A stretch of DNA of 64,000 nucleotides from Kozakia baliensis (GTDB lineage: Bacteria; Pseudomonadota; Alphaproteobacteria; Acetobacterales; Acetobacteraceae): assembly GCF_001787335.1 (NCBI RefSeq), contig NZ_CP014675.1, positions 1 through 64,000 of the forward strand, written 5' to 3'. Below the pieces are notes generated by a model. The model was not told where the DNA came from and made no database searches. It saw only the letters and a program-made list of their open reading frames with translations. How positions within the stretch are numbered: the first letter of the stretch is position 1; each line of letters opens with the position of its first letter. Of this stretch, positions 17,063 to 25,000 are shown one piece after another. A program made the translations under genes and the position numbers.

Positions 17063-17872
17063 TCAGGACGTCAGAATTGGAGAGTTTGCGGAAGAACCCA
17101 TTTTAGCGGCGACGCTTGCCTTCCATTCGCCGACAGTTTCTCCGCTTGTAATGCCGTTATTGGCGAGTTGGGCGGGCGACATGTTAGACAGAACGGCCGC
17201 CATTGAGGTGTCATCGCTACTTTGCGCAAGCTGAACCCCGGCTTTCGGTCCAAAATTATAATATCCCCGAGCGTCGAGAGCTGTTGGTTCGCTGATGCCA
17301 GAGCTTTGCAGCGTAGTTGCAGCATCCTTGAGATATTGCGCCGCCGCGACCGCCTGAGTTGCGGGATCCGTCTGTCCCGACAAACTGGTGTCGCCCAGAC
17401 TTGCGGCGAGGGTCGGGTTGGAGGCAAGCGCTTCCTGCATGGCCTGCGTATAGGTGCCGTTCGACATTTGAAACGCGCCGGTGATCGTGCTGCCGCTCGC
17501 CGTGGTCGTGACGTTGGTGCACCCCGATTCCATCACGCAGGTCGCCGCCAACGCATCGGGATTGACGCCCAACGCGCTCGCATTTTGACCGGCGGCATAG
17601 CCCCATGACTGGCTGTTCATCACGCTCAGCGAACTGCCGCTTGTCGTGGTGCCGCCACTCGATGCCGGGGTGCCCGTCGTTCCGACCGTCGTTGTGCCCC
17701 CGACCGTGGCAGGCGTCCATCCACCCATGCCGAGTTCCTGATAGACGGCGATCGGCGTTTGCGGCAAACCGTTCGGGACGTTGACGGTCTGCGCCAACAC
17801 GGGTGTCGCGGCCAGACCGCCTAAAAGTGAGAGCGCCCTCCATCGGCGCGGGCGTGCATATCTCGGTCTCAT
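17063..17872 (-). CDS. Secreted transglycosylase-like protein (SLT-type fold)
   Basis: The ATG at 17872 has an excellent AGGAGGT site, so the longer upstream frame is rejected. A basic N-region and signal (RPRRWRALSLLGGLAATPVLA) precede a Gly-Thr-Ser linker (residues about 55-80). The domain starts at ALGVNPDALAATCVMESGCTN, with a glutamate placed as the catalytic acid of SLT enzymes, then ITGAFQMSNGTY in place of the usual GLMQI block. Wall-opening enzymes of this kind accompany conjugation systems. It carries its own copy of the 17-bp motif 37 bp upstream. A second transglycosylase lies in the Dot/Icm operon. Confidence 0.72.
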   Translation of the reverse strand: MRPRYARPRRWRALSLLGGLAATPVLAQTVNVPNGLPQTPIAVYQELGMGGWTPATVGGTTTVGTTGTPASSGGTTTSGSSLSVMNSQSWGYAAGQNASALGVNPDALAATCVMESGCTNVTTTASGSTITGAFQMSNGTYTQAMQEALASNPTLAASLGDTSLSGQTDPATQAVAAAQYLKDAATTLQSSGISEPTALDARGYYNFGPKAGVQLAQSSDDTSMAAVLSNMSPAQLANNGITSGETVGEWKASVAAKMGSSANSPILTS

Positions 17873-17909
17873 GGGCACCTCCTGCTGTTGATGCCCTGAT
17901 TTTCGACAC

Positions 17910-17926
17910 CAACATGCGACCGAACA
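17910..17926 (-). promoter_or_regulatory. Copy B of the recurrent 17-bp transfer-operon motif
   Basis: In gene sense TGTTCGGTCGCATGTTG, 37 bp before the transglycosylase-like gene. Identical over all 17 bp to copy E at 20217-20233. Confidence 0.78.
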
Positions 17927-17973
17927 GGAAAAAATGCGCGACCCCTGTGAAGTGTGTCCATCTTGGGCACACC

Positions 17974-18441
17974 TCACACGGAGCACCGGCCAACAAAGAA
18001 CACGATTAGTGTGATGATCGCCGCGAAGCTGCAGAGCCACGCGATCTGCTTCATCGCGATCTTCTCGTTGATCAATCGCGCCCGGTTCTCAATCTCCGGA
18101 TCGAGTGACGACAAGAGTTGGGACGTCAGATCGATTACCTGCTTTCGCACCACATTGTCATCGATCCGGCCCAACGCGATCACCGTCTCGCGGCTAAGGC
18201 GCAGAGTGTCGTTCAACTGAAGACGTTCCATCTCGATCGAGTGATGCACGGCGGCGAAGGCCTCCGGCATCGCCTTGAGCAGAATCGCGAAGGCCTCGAG
18301 CGCATCCAGACAGGCATAGACGAAGGTCGCCTCATTCGACTGGAACTCTCCGGCGAAGTCGCGGCTCGACTTTCTGGCGAGGGCGATCGCTTCGTCGAGC
18401 TTCGCGATATCTTCCGGCGCAAGCGCCTTGCCGACGCTCAT
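17974..18441 (-). CDS. Hypothetical C-terminally anchored membrane protein
   Basis: A 155-residue, mostly helical protein: MSVGKALAPEDIAKLDEAIALARKSSRDFAGEF..., a long amphipathic centre, then one or two C-terminal helices (AWLCSFAAIITLIVFFVGRC). Its start overlaps the ATPase stop by 4 bp, so it is translated with it. The layout of TraK-like protein, ATPase and membrane protein recalls StbABC of IncW plasmids and the VirC/MobD-type accessory sets. No sequence family recognised. Confidence 0.62.
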   Translation of the reverse strand: MSVGKALAPEDIAKLDEAIALARKSSRDFAGEFQSNEATFVYACLDALEAFAILLKAMPEAFAAVHHSIEMERLQLNDTLRLSRETVIALGRIDDNVVRKQVIDLTSQLLSSLDPEIENRARLINEKIAMKQIAWLCSFAAIITLIVFFVGRCSV

Positions 18442-19265
18442 GCGGAATGCCTCGCAGGTAGGATGTCCAGGCCCGACGGCATCGCGGGCAGCCGGGTCGG
18501 GTCGATCTCCCGCAAGAATTTGACGAACTCATCATTGAACCAGCGATTGACCCGCAACCTGTCCATGAAGTTCCCGGCTTGAGGTCCCGCGCCGTGGTGC
18601 TTTTCGCCATATAAGGTAAAGCTTGCACCGCTTTTGAGCACCTTCGGCATAGTGAGAAGCTCCGGCAACATCGCGGTGCTGGCTCCAGCGTTCACCGCCT
18701 CGCGAACCGATAAGCTCTCGAACGCCGGTTTGAAAGCCGTGTGTTGGCTGGTCCCCGGCGGGATCAGGCCCCGGTTGAAGACCAGGATGCTGTCGCTGCC
18801 GTGAAAGGATTTGTGACGTTGAAGGTCCGCCAGATAGTCCGCATCGGCCGGGTCCGGTCCGAACATGTAGGCGACAACCGGTCGGATGCCAAAATCCTTG
18901 AGATCGGAAAGGATGGTCGTGGTCGTGATCATATCGTGGAACGCTGTCCAGCCACCGCCGATATCCAACAGGACGTCGCGCGGTGTTTCCACCAAGCTGG
19001 CGATCTTTTCGTCCAACCAGATGGTCTGGTCGGTATTACCGAGATACGGTGGAGATTGCGCATCGGAATGGAACCGCTGGATCGAGTTGGTCGTGTTCAG
19101 CATGTCCGTGTTCCAGATTTCCGTCCGTCCGCCCCGCAGCGCGACGGTTTCGGCAAGCGCGTTCAGGAACGTCGTCTTGCCGGTGCGCTGCCGCCCGACA
19201 ACCGTGAGAAGCACGGGGGTGTGGGCAGGTTGGGGTGCATCTGATTTCTTGGATGAGGTGCTCAT
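18438..19265 (-). CDS. P-loop ATPase of the transfer/stability operon (StbB/VirC1-like)
   Basis: The Walker A loop VVGRQRTGKTTF is at about residues 22-33 and a Walker B-like strand VLLDIGGGW follows near 100. The rest reads as a compact ParA/MinD-like or StbB-like NTPase without a DNA-binding domain. StbB and VirC1 proteins help place plasmid DNA or relaxosome at the cell pole. It overlaps both neighbours by 4 bp (19262-19265 and 18438-18441). Function is from fold and context, and other P-loop roles are possible. Confidence 0.7.
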   Translation of the reverse strand: MSTSSKKSDAPQPAHTPVLLTVVGRQRTGKTTFLNALAETVALRGGRTEIWNTDMLNTTNSIQRFHSDAQSPPYLGNTDQTIWLDEKIASLVETPRDVLLDIGGGWTAFHDMITTTTILSDLKDFGIRPVVAYMFGPDPADADYLADLQRHKSFHGSDSILVFNRGLIPPGTSQHTAFKPAFESLSVREAVNAGASTAMLPELLTMPKVLKSGASFTLYGEKHHGAGPQAGNFMDRLRVNRWFNDEFVKFLREIDPTRLPAMPSGLDILPARHSA

Positions 19266-19843
19266 CGTTCTTCCCTTGGAATATAGCCTGCCTTTCGATT
19301 GGAATCGTCGGCAAGACGCTTCGTGTAGCCTTCGAAGATGACGTCGGCGCGGGTCCTTCCATCACCCGGCACAGGAGCCAGTTCATCGCTTGATGATGCG
19401 ACCGCACAGGATTTTGTCGTGGTCAGTGCATTTTTTTGGTGAAGACGACCCACCTCGTGTTGGCCGGGAGAAGTTCCGGTCGGCTCAACGAACTCTGGAC
19501 GCCAGCTTGCGGGTAAACGGCTCGGCATGACGTGATGCGGTGCGGCAGGATTATCTGCTCCTCGCAGTGCCGACAGCGCCGCGTTAGACGAGCGGAATTT
19601 TTCCTCCGCCCGGCTTACACGTGCCCACGTCTTCTGAAGGATGCGGCGCGCGTTCGCGTCGTCACCTATTCCGATGCCGTCTTCCCGGGCGGCGGCCAGG
19701 ATTTCGGTCCAACTCGCGCCGGTCTGTCGCGCGTGAGTGATATCGTCGTGGTTCGTGTGGAGCCAACAATACAACTCGCCCGCTTTGAGTGCAGGCGTGC
19801 GCCGCTGAGGTCGCTTCTTCAAACTCTCGATGCCTTTGGACAA
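19262..19843 (-). CDS. TraK/StbA-like accessory DNA-binding protein (putative)
   Basis: The start is a TTG at 19843 preceded by AAGGGAG about ten bases upstream. The N-terminal 90 residues are basic and helical: KKRPQRRTPALKAGELYCWLHTNHDDITHARQTGASWTEILAAAREDGIGIGDDANARRILQKTWARV, which looks like a helix-turn-helix such as those in plasmid TraK/StbA-type oriT accessory proteins. The C-terminal half is low-complexity and likely disordered. It is the first gene of the three-gene operon facing the phased 11-bp repeats 80-212 bp upstream, which are its most likely binding sites. Confidence 0.6.
   Translation of the reverse strand: MSKGIESLKKRPQRRTPALKAGELYCWLHTNHDDITHARQTGASWTEILAAAREDGIGIGDDANARRILQKTWARVSRAEEKFRSSNAALSALRGADNPAAPHHVMPSRLPASWRPEFVEPTGTSPGQHEVGRLHQKNALTTTKSCAVASSSDELAPVPGDGRTRADVIFEGYTKRLADDSNRKAGYIPREER
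19392..19408 (-). promoter_or_regulatory. Intragenic copy C of the 17-bp motif
   Basis: In gene sense TGTGCGGTCGCATCATC, inside the TraK/StbA-like coding region, 126 bp before the ATPase start. It keeps the GTCGCAT core but has weaker flanks; it may be chance or an internal promoter site. Confidence 0.35.
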
Positions 19844-19881
19844 CCTGACGATCTCCCTTCTCCGAGAGAATCATCCGTCCT

Positions 19882-19898
19882 CATCATGCGACGGCAAA
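19882..19898 (-). promoter_or_regulatory. Copy D of the recurrent 17-bp transfer-operon motif
   Basis: In gene sense TTTGCCGTCGCATGATG, 38 bp before the TTG start of the TraK/StbA-like gene. Identical over 17 bp to copy F before the relaxase operon. Confidence 0.78.
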
Positions 19899-19923
19899 CC
19901 CGCCATCAGGGCGTGGTGATCTT

Positions 19924-20055
19924 TTTGCCCCGGAGATGCCCCTAAGATGCCCCGGTCTTGCCCTGCGCTTGCCCCGGAGATGCCCCTACGATGCCCCGGT
20001 TTCGCCCTGCACTTGCCCCGGAGATGCCCCTACGATGCCCCGGTTTTGCCCCGGA
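19924..20055 (+). repeat. Twelve tandem 11-bp repeats (three 44-bp super-repeats), candidate oriT/centromere-like array
   Basis: Three near-identical 44-bp units start at 19924, 19968 and 20012. Each consists of four 11-bp blocks (for example CTTGCCCCGGA, GATGCCCCTAC, GATGCCCCGGT, TTCGCCCTGCA) sharing the core TGCCC or CGCCC. The 11-bp period is one helical turn, so all cores face one side of the DNA. Similar phased direct repeats are the binding sites of plasmid segregation and oriT accessory proteins. The array lies between the divergent TraK/StbA-like operon and the BRO-HU-relaxase genes and codes for no credible protein. Confidence 0.85.
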
Positions 20056-20277
20056 CGATTTTAGGGCTCTCATACACCATTGCATCCCTGATGCGGGCGG
20101 CTCCGCCGCCTAGGTTGGGCTTGCGGCAAAGGGTCGCGGTAATGCCGAGCCCATTATTGTTTTCGACGCACGGCTATGTTCGCCCGACGGATGATTCGGT
20201 GCGGCGAACAAATATCTGTTCGGTCGCATGTTGTTGGCGAAAAGTGTCCCTATCGGCCTCATGAAAGGATGATCGAT
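20056..20277. promoter_or_regulatory. Remainder of the divergent control region, with two dyads
   Basis: This 220-bp non-coding stretch carries a GC hairpin GGCGGC-TCC-GCCGCC at 20096-20110 without a T-run, and an interrupted dyad GTTCGCC (20178-20184) / GGCGAAC (20203-20209) with an inner CGA/TCG pair. Together with the adjacent repeats and motif copies D and E it is the best candidate for oriT in the window. No canonical MOBF nic sequence was recognised. Confidence 0.5.
20217..20233 (+). promoter_or_regulatory. Copy E of the recurrent 17-bp transfer-operon motif
   Basis: TGTTCGGTCGCATGTTG, 44 bp before the BRO-domain gene start at 20278. Identical to copy B. Confidence 0.78.
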
Positions 20278-21057
20278 ATGGGACGTAATAACGGCGCTCG
20301 AACCAACAATGCTGCGCCTCGCGGCGTGACTCATACCTACAGCGCATCAACCCGCTTGCAATTTGAAGGCGAAATCCTACGCGAAGTGTCCGCAGACGGA
20401 AAATGCTGGGTTTCCGCCGACGACGTCTGCGGCGTTTTGGGCATACGCAACCACTGGGATAGCGCAAAACGGCTTGATGATGATGAATGGTGCAGTCTCG
20501 TCGTCGCAACGGAAGGCGGACCTCAAACGAAACTCTTTGTTAGCGAAAGTGGCGCTTATCACTTAACGTTCATTTCCCGTAAGCCTATCGCCAAACGTTT
20601 TCGGCGTTGGGTCACGAAAGAAGTGCTCCCCTCGATCCGGCGGACGGGTGCCTATCGGGTTGGGGGTGAGAGCAGCGGCGCAGCTGAGCGCCGTGCACTT
20701 ACTGAAGATCAATGGCGCCTGTTCGTGCAACTCAAGGAAGAAGGGCGTTATCTCGTCACCCGGATGCCTAACGGACGCATGACCGTCGAGAAGTCGGAGT
20801 GGGAGAATGTGATGGGCCGGTGGGACGCCAGCACCGCGATGTCGATGGTCCACATGGTCCGTCTTATCGAGACGCAATGGTCGCGGCTTCAACAGATCAA
20901 CACGGCCAGTCCCACGTTGCTCGATCAAATCCCCCTGGGCCGCATCGATATGACCCGTTACATCCAGCATGCAGTCGAACTTGGCGACGATATCGCGCAC
21001 GCGATCCGCAGAGGTAATTCCGATCATGGCACGAAGGAAGAGCGCGCAAGGCATTGA
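20278..21057 (+). CDS. BRO-N domain (antirepressor-like) protein
   Basis: The ATG at 20278 is chosen because AAAGG lies eight to nine bases upstream. After a short tail comes a BRO-N domain: TRLQFEGEILREVSADGKCWVSADDVCGVLGIRNHWDSAKRLDDDEW, then TKLFVSESGAYHLTFISRKPIAKRFRRWVTKEVLPSIRRTGAY, the classic ending. BRO-N domains bind DNA and occur in phage antirepressors and viral proteins. The C-terminal 120 residues (ALTEDQWRLFVQLKEEGRY onward) are unlike the usual KilA/ANT partners. With its own motif copy and place in the control region it is a candidate regulator of the transfer genes. Confidence 0.82.
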   Translation: MGRNNGARTNNAAPRGVTHTYSASTRLQFEGEILREVSADGKCWVSADDVCGVLGIRNHWDSAKRLDDDEWCSLVVATEGGPQTKLFVSESGAYHLTFISRKPIAKRFRRWVTKEVLPSIRRTGAYRVGGESSGAAERRALTEDQWRLFVQLKEEGRYLVTRMPNGRMTVEKSEWENVMGRWDASTAMSMVHMVRLIETQWSRLQQINTASPTLLDQIPLGRIDMTRYIQHAVELGDDIAHAIRRGNSDHGTKEERARH

Positions 21058-21135
21058 TCGCGCTCGCTTTCGCTTCTTGTCACGACGGAGTGCGTCCCGT
21101 AGCGTCGCTGGGGAGAAACGACTTGAAGGTGCGCC

Positions 21136-21441
21136 ATGAAACATACTGAACTGGTCGATCAGATTGCCCAAAATCTCGATGTCTCGAAGAGGGAGGCAGC
21201 GGACGTCATCGGCACCGTGTTTAGCGCCCTCACCACAGCTGCGGTGAAGGACGGAGAAGTTGCGGTGTCGGGCTTCGGCAAGTTCGTGGTGCGCACGCGC
21301 CCGGCGCGCGAGGGCCGCAACCCGGCCACGGGTGAGACCATCCAGCTTGCAGAATCCCGCTCGCTTGGCTTCACGCCTGCCAAGGCCGTGAAGGAGGCCC
21401 TCACTCCCGCCAAACCGAAAGCGGCATCGAAGAAAAAGTAA
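21136..21441 (+). CDS. HU/IHF-family nucleoid protein
   Basis: A 101-residue DNABII protein: MKHTELVDQIAQNLDVSKREAADVIGTVFSALTTAAVKDGEVAVSGFGKFVVRTRPAREGRNPATGETIQLAESRSLGFTPAKAVKEAL. The GRNPATGE beta-arm motif that intercalates into bent DNA is intact. A lysine-rich tail (KPKAASKKK) follows. Plasmid-borne HU-like proteins bend DNA at oriT or lower the fitness cost of carriage; sitting 1.1 kb from the phased repeats it may help build that nucleoprotein complex. No 17-bp motif is seen upstream. Confidence 0.93.
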   Translation: MKHTELVDQIAQNLDVSKREAADVIGTVFSALTTAAVKDGEVAVSGFGKFVVRTRPAREGRNPATGETIQLAESRSLGFTPAKAVKEALTPAKPKAASKKK

Positions 21442-21494
21442 CGAAGAGGGCAGGCGGGCGCGTATCCTGATTAAAATTGCGCTCGCGAGTTTTC

Positions 21495-21689
21495 ATGAGC
21501 GCACCCCAACCTGCCCAGTTCTCTCTATTTCCCGACCGCCCCAACCTGATCCGGCTCGATGCCGCCACGAAAACAGGGCATTTTGACGAGATGGTGGTCC
21601 AACCCGGCCTGTTCGGCGGTGCGGCGGCCAACCTCTTGACCCAGCTTCATGCCCAAAGGATCAAGCGCGGCTCTCGCACGCGTTGCTGA
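21495..21689 (+). CDS. Short protein resembling the start of a WGR domain
   Basis: A 64-residue frame MSAPQPAQFSLFPDRPNLIRLDAATKTGHFDEMVVQPGLFGGAAANLL... The stretch LIRLDAATKTGHFDEMVVQPGLFGG resembles the first two strands of a WGR domain, whose defining tryptophan-glycine-arginine should follow LFGG but is absent; other frames do not restore it. There is no strong ribosome-binding site. It may be a decayed or minimal WGR protein. Uncertain that it is expressed. Confidence 0.4.
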   Translation: MSAPQPAQFSLFPDRPNLIRLDAATKTGHFDEMVVQPGLFGGAAANLLTQLHAQRIKRGSRTRC

Positions 21690-21715
21690 AATCGCATCGA
21701 TCGCCCTCATGACGC

Positions 21716-21732
21716 TTTGCCGTCGCATGATG
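21716..21732 (+). promoter_or_regulatory. Copy F of the recurrent 17-bp transfer-operon motif
   Basis: TTTGCCGTCGCATGATG, 46 bp before the first gene of the relaxase operon. Identical to copy D. A short dyad TTTCCC/GGGAAA (21744-21749 and 21762-21767) lies between it and the start codon. Confidence 0.78.
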
Positions 21733-21778
21733 GCGCGGCAGCCTTTCCCCATCTTGAAATAGGGAAAGAAGGCCGGTC

Positions 21779-22084
21779 ATGGATGGGCAGAATCTTGGGA
21801 ATGACGCCCTATGGCGCGAGCAGGTCGAAAACCGTTTCGACGCCGTGGACGAGCATCTTCGCACGATCAGCGACCGCCTGGGCCTCGTTCTGACGATCCT
21901 GGCGCCGGACGATCAGGATGGGCCAACGCTCGATGACCTCCTGGCGCGGCTAGCCACGCTGATTGCCGAGCAGCGACCGATCCTGCGCCGGGTCGACCAC
22001 ACGACCGGCGCTACCCTCGACATCCTCGAAGGTCGCAAGCCGCGCGGCCAACCCGACGAAGACGGCGAGGTTGATACGCCATGA
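21779..22084 (+). CDS. Hypothetical relaxase-operon protein
   Basis: A 101-residue acidic, helical protein MDGQNLGNDALWREQVENRFDAVDEHLRTISDRLGLVLTILAPDDQDGPTLDDLLARLATLIAEQRPILRRVDHTTGATLDIL. It reads as a coiled-coil or helical bundle with no membrane segment. GAAGG precedes the start and the stop overlaps the relaxase ATG as ATGA, so the two are translationally coupled. A relaxosome accessory or chaperone role is plausible but not shown. No family recognised. Confidence 0.7.
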   Translation: MDGQNLGNDALWREQVENRFDAVDEHLRTISDRLGLVLTILAPDDQDGPTLDDLLARLATLIAEQRPILRRVDHTTGATLDILEGRKPRGQPDEDGEVDTP

Positions 22085-25000
22085 TGACGTTTCGCAAGAT
22101 CTCGGCCGACTGCAAGGGAAGGCTGGTCACCAGCTACTATACGCAGGAATTGCCCGACCCGGAGCATGACTTCCGGCTTGAGCCCGACAAGGTGCCGGAT
22201 GGAGACGGGGCGCGGCTCACCAGCTATTATACCGGGCGCGACAGTCGCGCCGCTTGGCGGCCCGACATGCGTCAGAGCATCGCCGATGTTTTGGGGATCG
22301 ATCGTTTCTCACCGCCGCAGAACGAGCAACTCGCCCGTCTCTATGAGGGACGTCGGGCAGATAGCGGCGAGCCCTGGTCGGCGCATGAGCGCAAGATCAG
22401 CGCCTATGACCTCACGCTCGCCCCGCATAAATCGGTCACGCTCGCGGCCGAGTTCGCCTCTACGCCTGCCGAGAGCGCAGCGATCTGGCATGCCATCGAC
22501 CGCGCCGGCGACGCCACCATGCGCTACGTGGCGCGCGAACTGGGTAAGGCGCGCCGTGGCGACGGAGGGAAAGACGGATCGCAAGATGGCGAAGTCGCAT
22601 GGGTCTCCTACCGGCACACGGCGGCACGGCCGACCGTCGAAGCGCGCGATCCGGGTAGCGATGTCACCTACCTGATCGACACGCCGGTTGGCGGCGATCC
22701 GCACGCGCACATTCACTACACGTTGTTCAACGCGGTCGTGACCGATGACGGGCATGTCGGATCGCTCGACACCAAGCAATTGCGCTCGCGTGTGCACGAG
22801 TTCGGGGCCTTTTTCCAGGCGGTGCTGGCCGACGAGTTGCGGCGCATCGGCATCGCACAGCAATACGATGCCGGTGAGCAGGCGACGGTGATTAGCGCCG
22901 TGCCGCAACCGATCAGCGACTTTTTCAGCAAGGGCCGTCGCAACGTCCTGAAATCGGCGCAGGATTATGCCACCAGCCAGGGCCTCGACTGGGAAGACCT
23001 GTCGATCGAGGGCAAACGTCGCATTTTATCCATGTCTGGCCTGGCGGCCCGTCTCGACAAAGACCAGGATGCGAGCGATCGTGACATCTGGCGGCGTCAG
23101 GCTGACGCGATGGGGTGGGTCGATCAAAGCCTAATGGGTAAGCCGATCGAGACCGGCTTGAACCGGCACCAGCGGATCGAAGCGGCATGGCAGTTCGCAG
23201 CCCGTCACCTGGAAAAGGAGTTCGAGACGGCGGCCGTGATCGATCACAGCAAGCTGCGGCTTTATGCAGCACGCGGCCTCATCGCGACCGGCATCAATGG
23301 CGGTATTCGCGATATCGACGAAGTGGTGCGCATGACCGAAAGACGCGGCATCGACATCCGGGGCGAGGCGGTGCAACTCGTTTGCGCCGTAAAGGGCGAC
23401 CGCACGCGGGTGACGCACAACGCCCAGATCCGCATCGAGGAAGAACTGGCGATGCACGTCGCGCGCGCCGCGCAGGACCGCTCGGGCGCGCTCGACCGCA
23501 CTGCGTTGGACATCGCGATGCAGAAATCCGGCCTCGATTTCTCCTCCGATCACGGCCAGGCGCAACGAAAGGCTGTCTATGTCCTTGGGGAAGGCGGCGC
23601 GATTGCGTCCCTGAGCGGCGTGGCCGGCGCCGGCAAGACAGCGTTGCTCAAACCTCTGGTGAGCGCTTGGCGGGCCGACACGCGTCATGAGACAGGCGGA
23701 CGTCACGTCATCGGCGTCGCCAATGCGTGGCGACAAGCGGACGCGTTGCGCGAGGCCGGCATCATCGAGACGCATGCGCTCTCTCCTTTCCTCGATCGCG
23801 CCGAGCGCGGCGAGATAGCGCTTTCTCGCAACACGGTCATCGCGCTCGACGAGGTAGGGCAGGTTGGACCGCGTCAGATGCTCCGCCTGCTCGAATTGCA
23901 AAAGGCTTCCGGCATGACGCTGCGCTTCATGGGAGACCGGGAGCAGGCGCAGTCGATCGAGGCCGGTGACGCGCTCGAGATCATCTCCCGCGTGCTGGAG
24001 AAGGCGGATAAGGCGGAACTTCTGTCGACCGTCCGGCAACGGGAAGAACGCGATCGCACCATCGCGGCGCTGTTCCGTGGCGAACCGCCAAGCCGCGAGG
24101 ATCTTGAAGCGTTCCAACGCAAGGGAAAGGCGGCCAATGCTGACACCGATGCCGAGCGCGACGATGATCTGCGCAACCGGTTCCACGCCGAGGAAGTCCA
24201 GCGGGCGATCGACATGAAGCGCAAGGACGGCACGATCAGTCTCGTATCCGGCGATCACGACGAGGTGCTGGCCGCCACGGCGCGACAGTATGTGGAGCGT
24301 CGCGATGCGCTCAGGCGCGACGGCAAGACGATCAGCATGTCGGCGCTGACCAATCAGGACGCGGCCGATCTCAGCCGCGCGGTGCGCAAGCTCCTTCAGG
24401 AGCGCGGGGAGATCAGCCGGGACGAGCGCATCGTCAAGGCGATCGATCAGCGCGGGGAGGAATACGATATGGCGCTGGCAGCCGGTGATCGGGTGCGGCT
24501 TTACCGACGCGTTTATGCGGTAGTGGACAGAAAGAAGATTACTGTCGGCAATAACGGTGACATCGTGCAGGTTGTTCGGCATACGGCTGAGGGTGTGAGA
24601 TTGCGACGCGCGGACGGGGTGGAAACCGACGTAGAATGGCGCCGTCTTGCGGACGCATCATCGAAGCGCGTCCTTCTCGGGTTCGGTCACGCCCTGACTG
24701 TTGATTCGGCCCAAGGCATCACATCGGACGAACATATCAACGCCATGCCGCGCGGCGCCGACCTCGCGACGGGTTTTACCAGCTATGTCGCGGAGAGCCG
24801 GGCGCGTGGCAAGACATGGACGATGATTTCGGATGCCGCCACGTTCGAGGCAGTTCGCAGCAAGCGGGCGTTAGGGGATGCAACCAAAATCACGAGCGAC
24901 GATCTGTGGAAGCATGTCGCGAGCAAGATGGCGCATAAGCCTTACAAGTCGCTTGGGATGGACTTGCAACATCGTCGTCTCGAGGACCGAGATAAGCGCG

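Noticed and set aside
19924-20055. Tandem repeats considered as a CRISPR array
   Set aside because: Repeats are contiguous 11-bp blocks without unique spacers and there are no cas genes.
19947-20264. 105-residue frame across the repeats
   Set aside because: Composition is dictated by the repeats (Pro, Cys, Arg) and there is no start signal; the region is better explained as a control region.
23131-24582. 483-residue open frame opposite the relaxase gene
   Set aside because: It is the antisense shadow of a clearly coding, motif-rich MOBF gene and has no recognisable domain.
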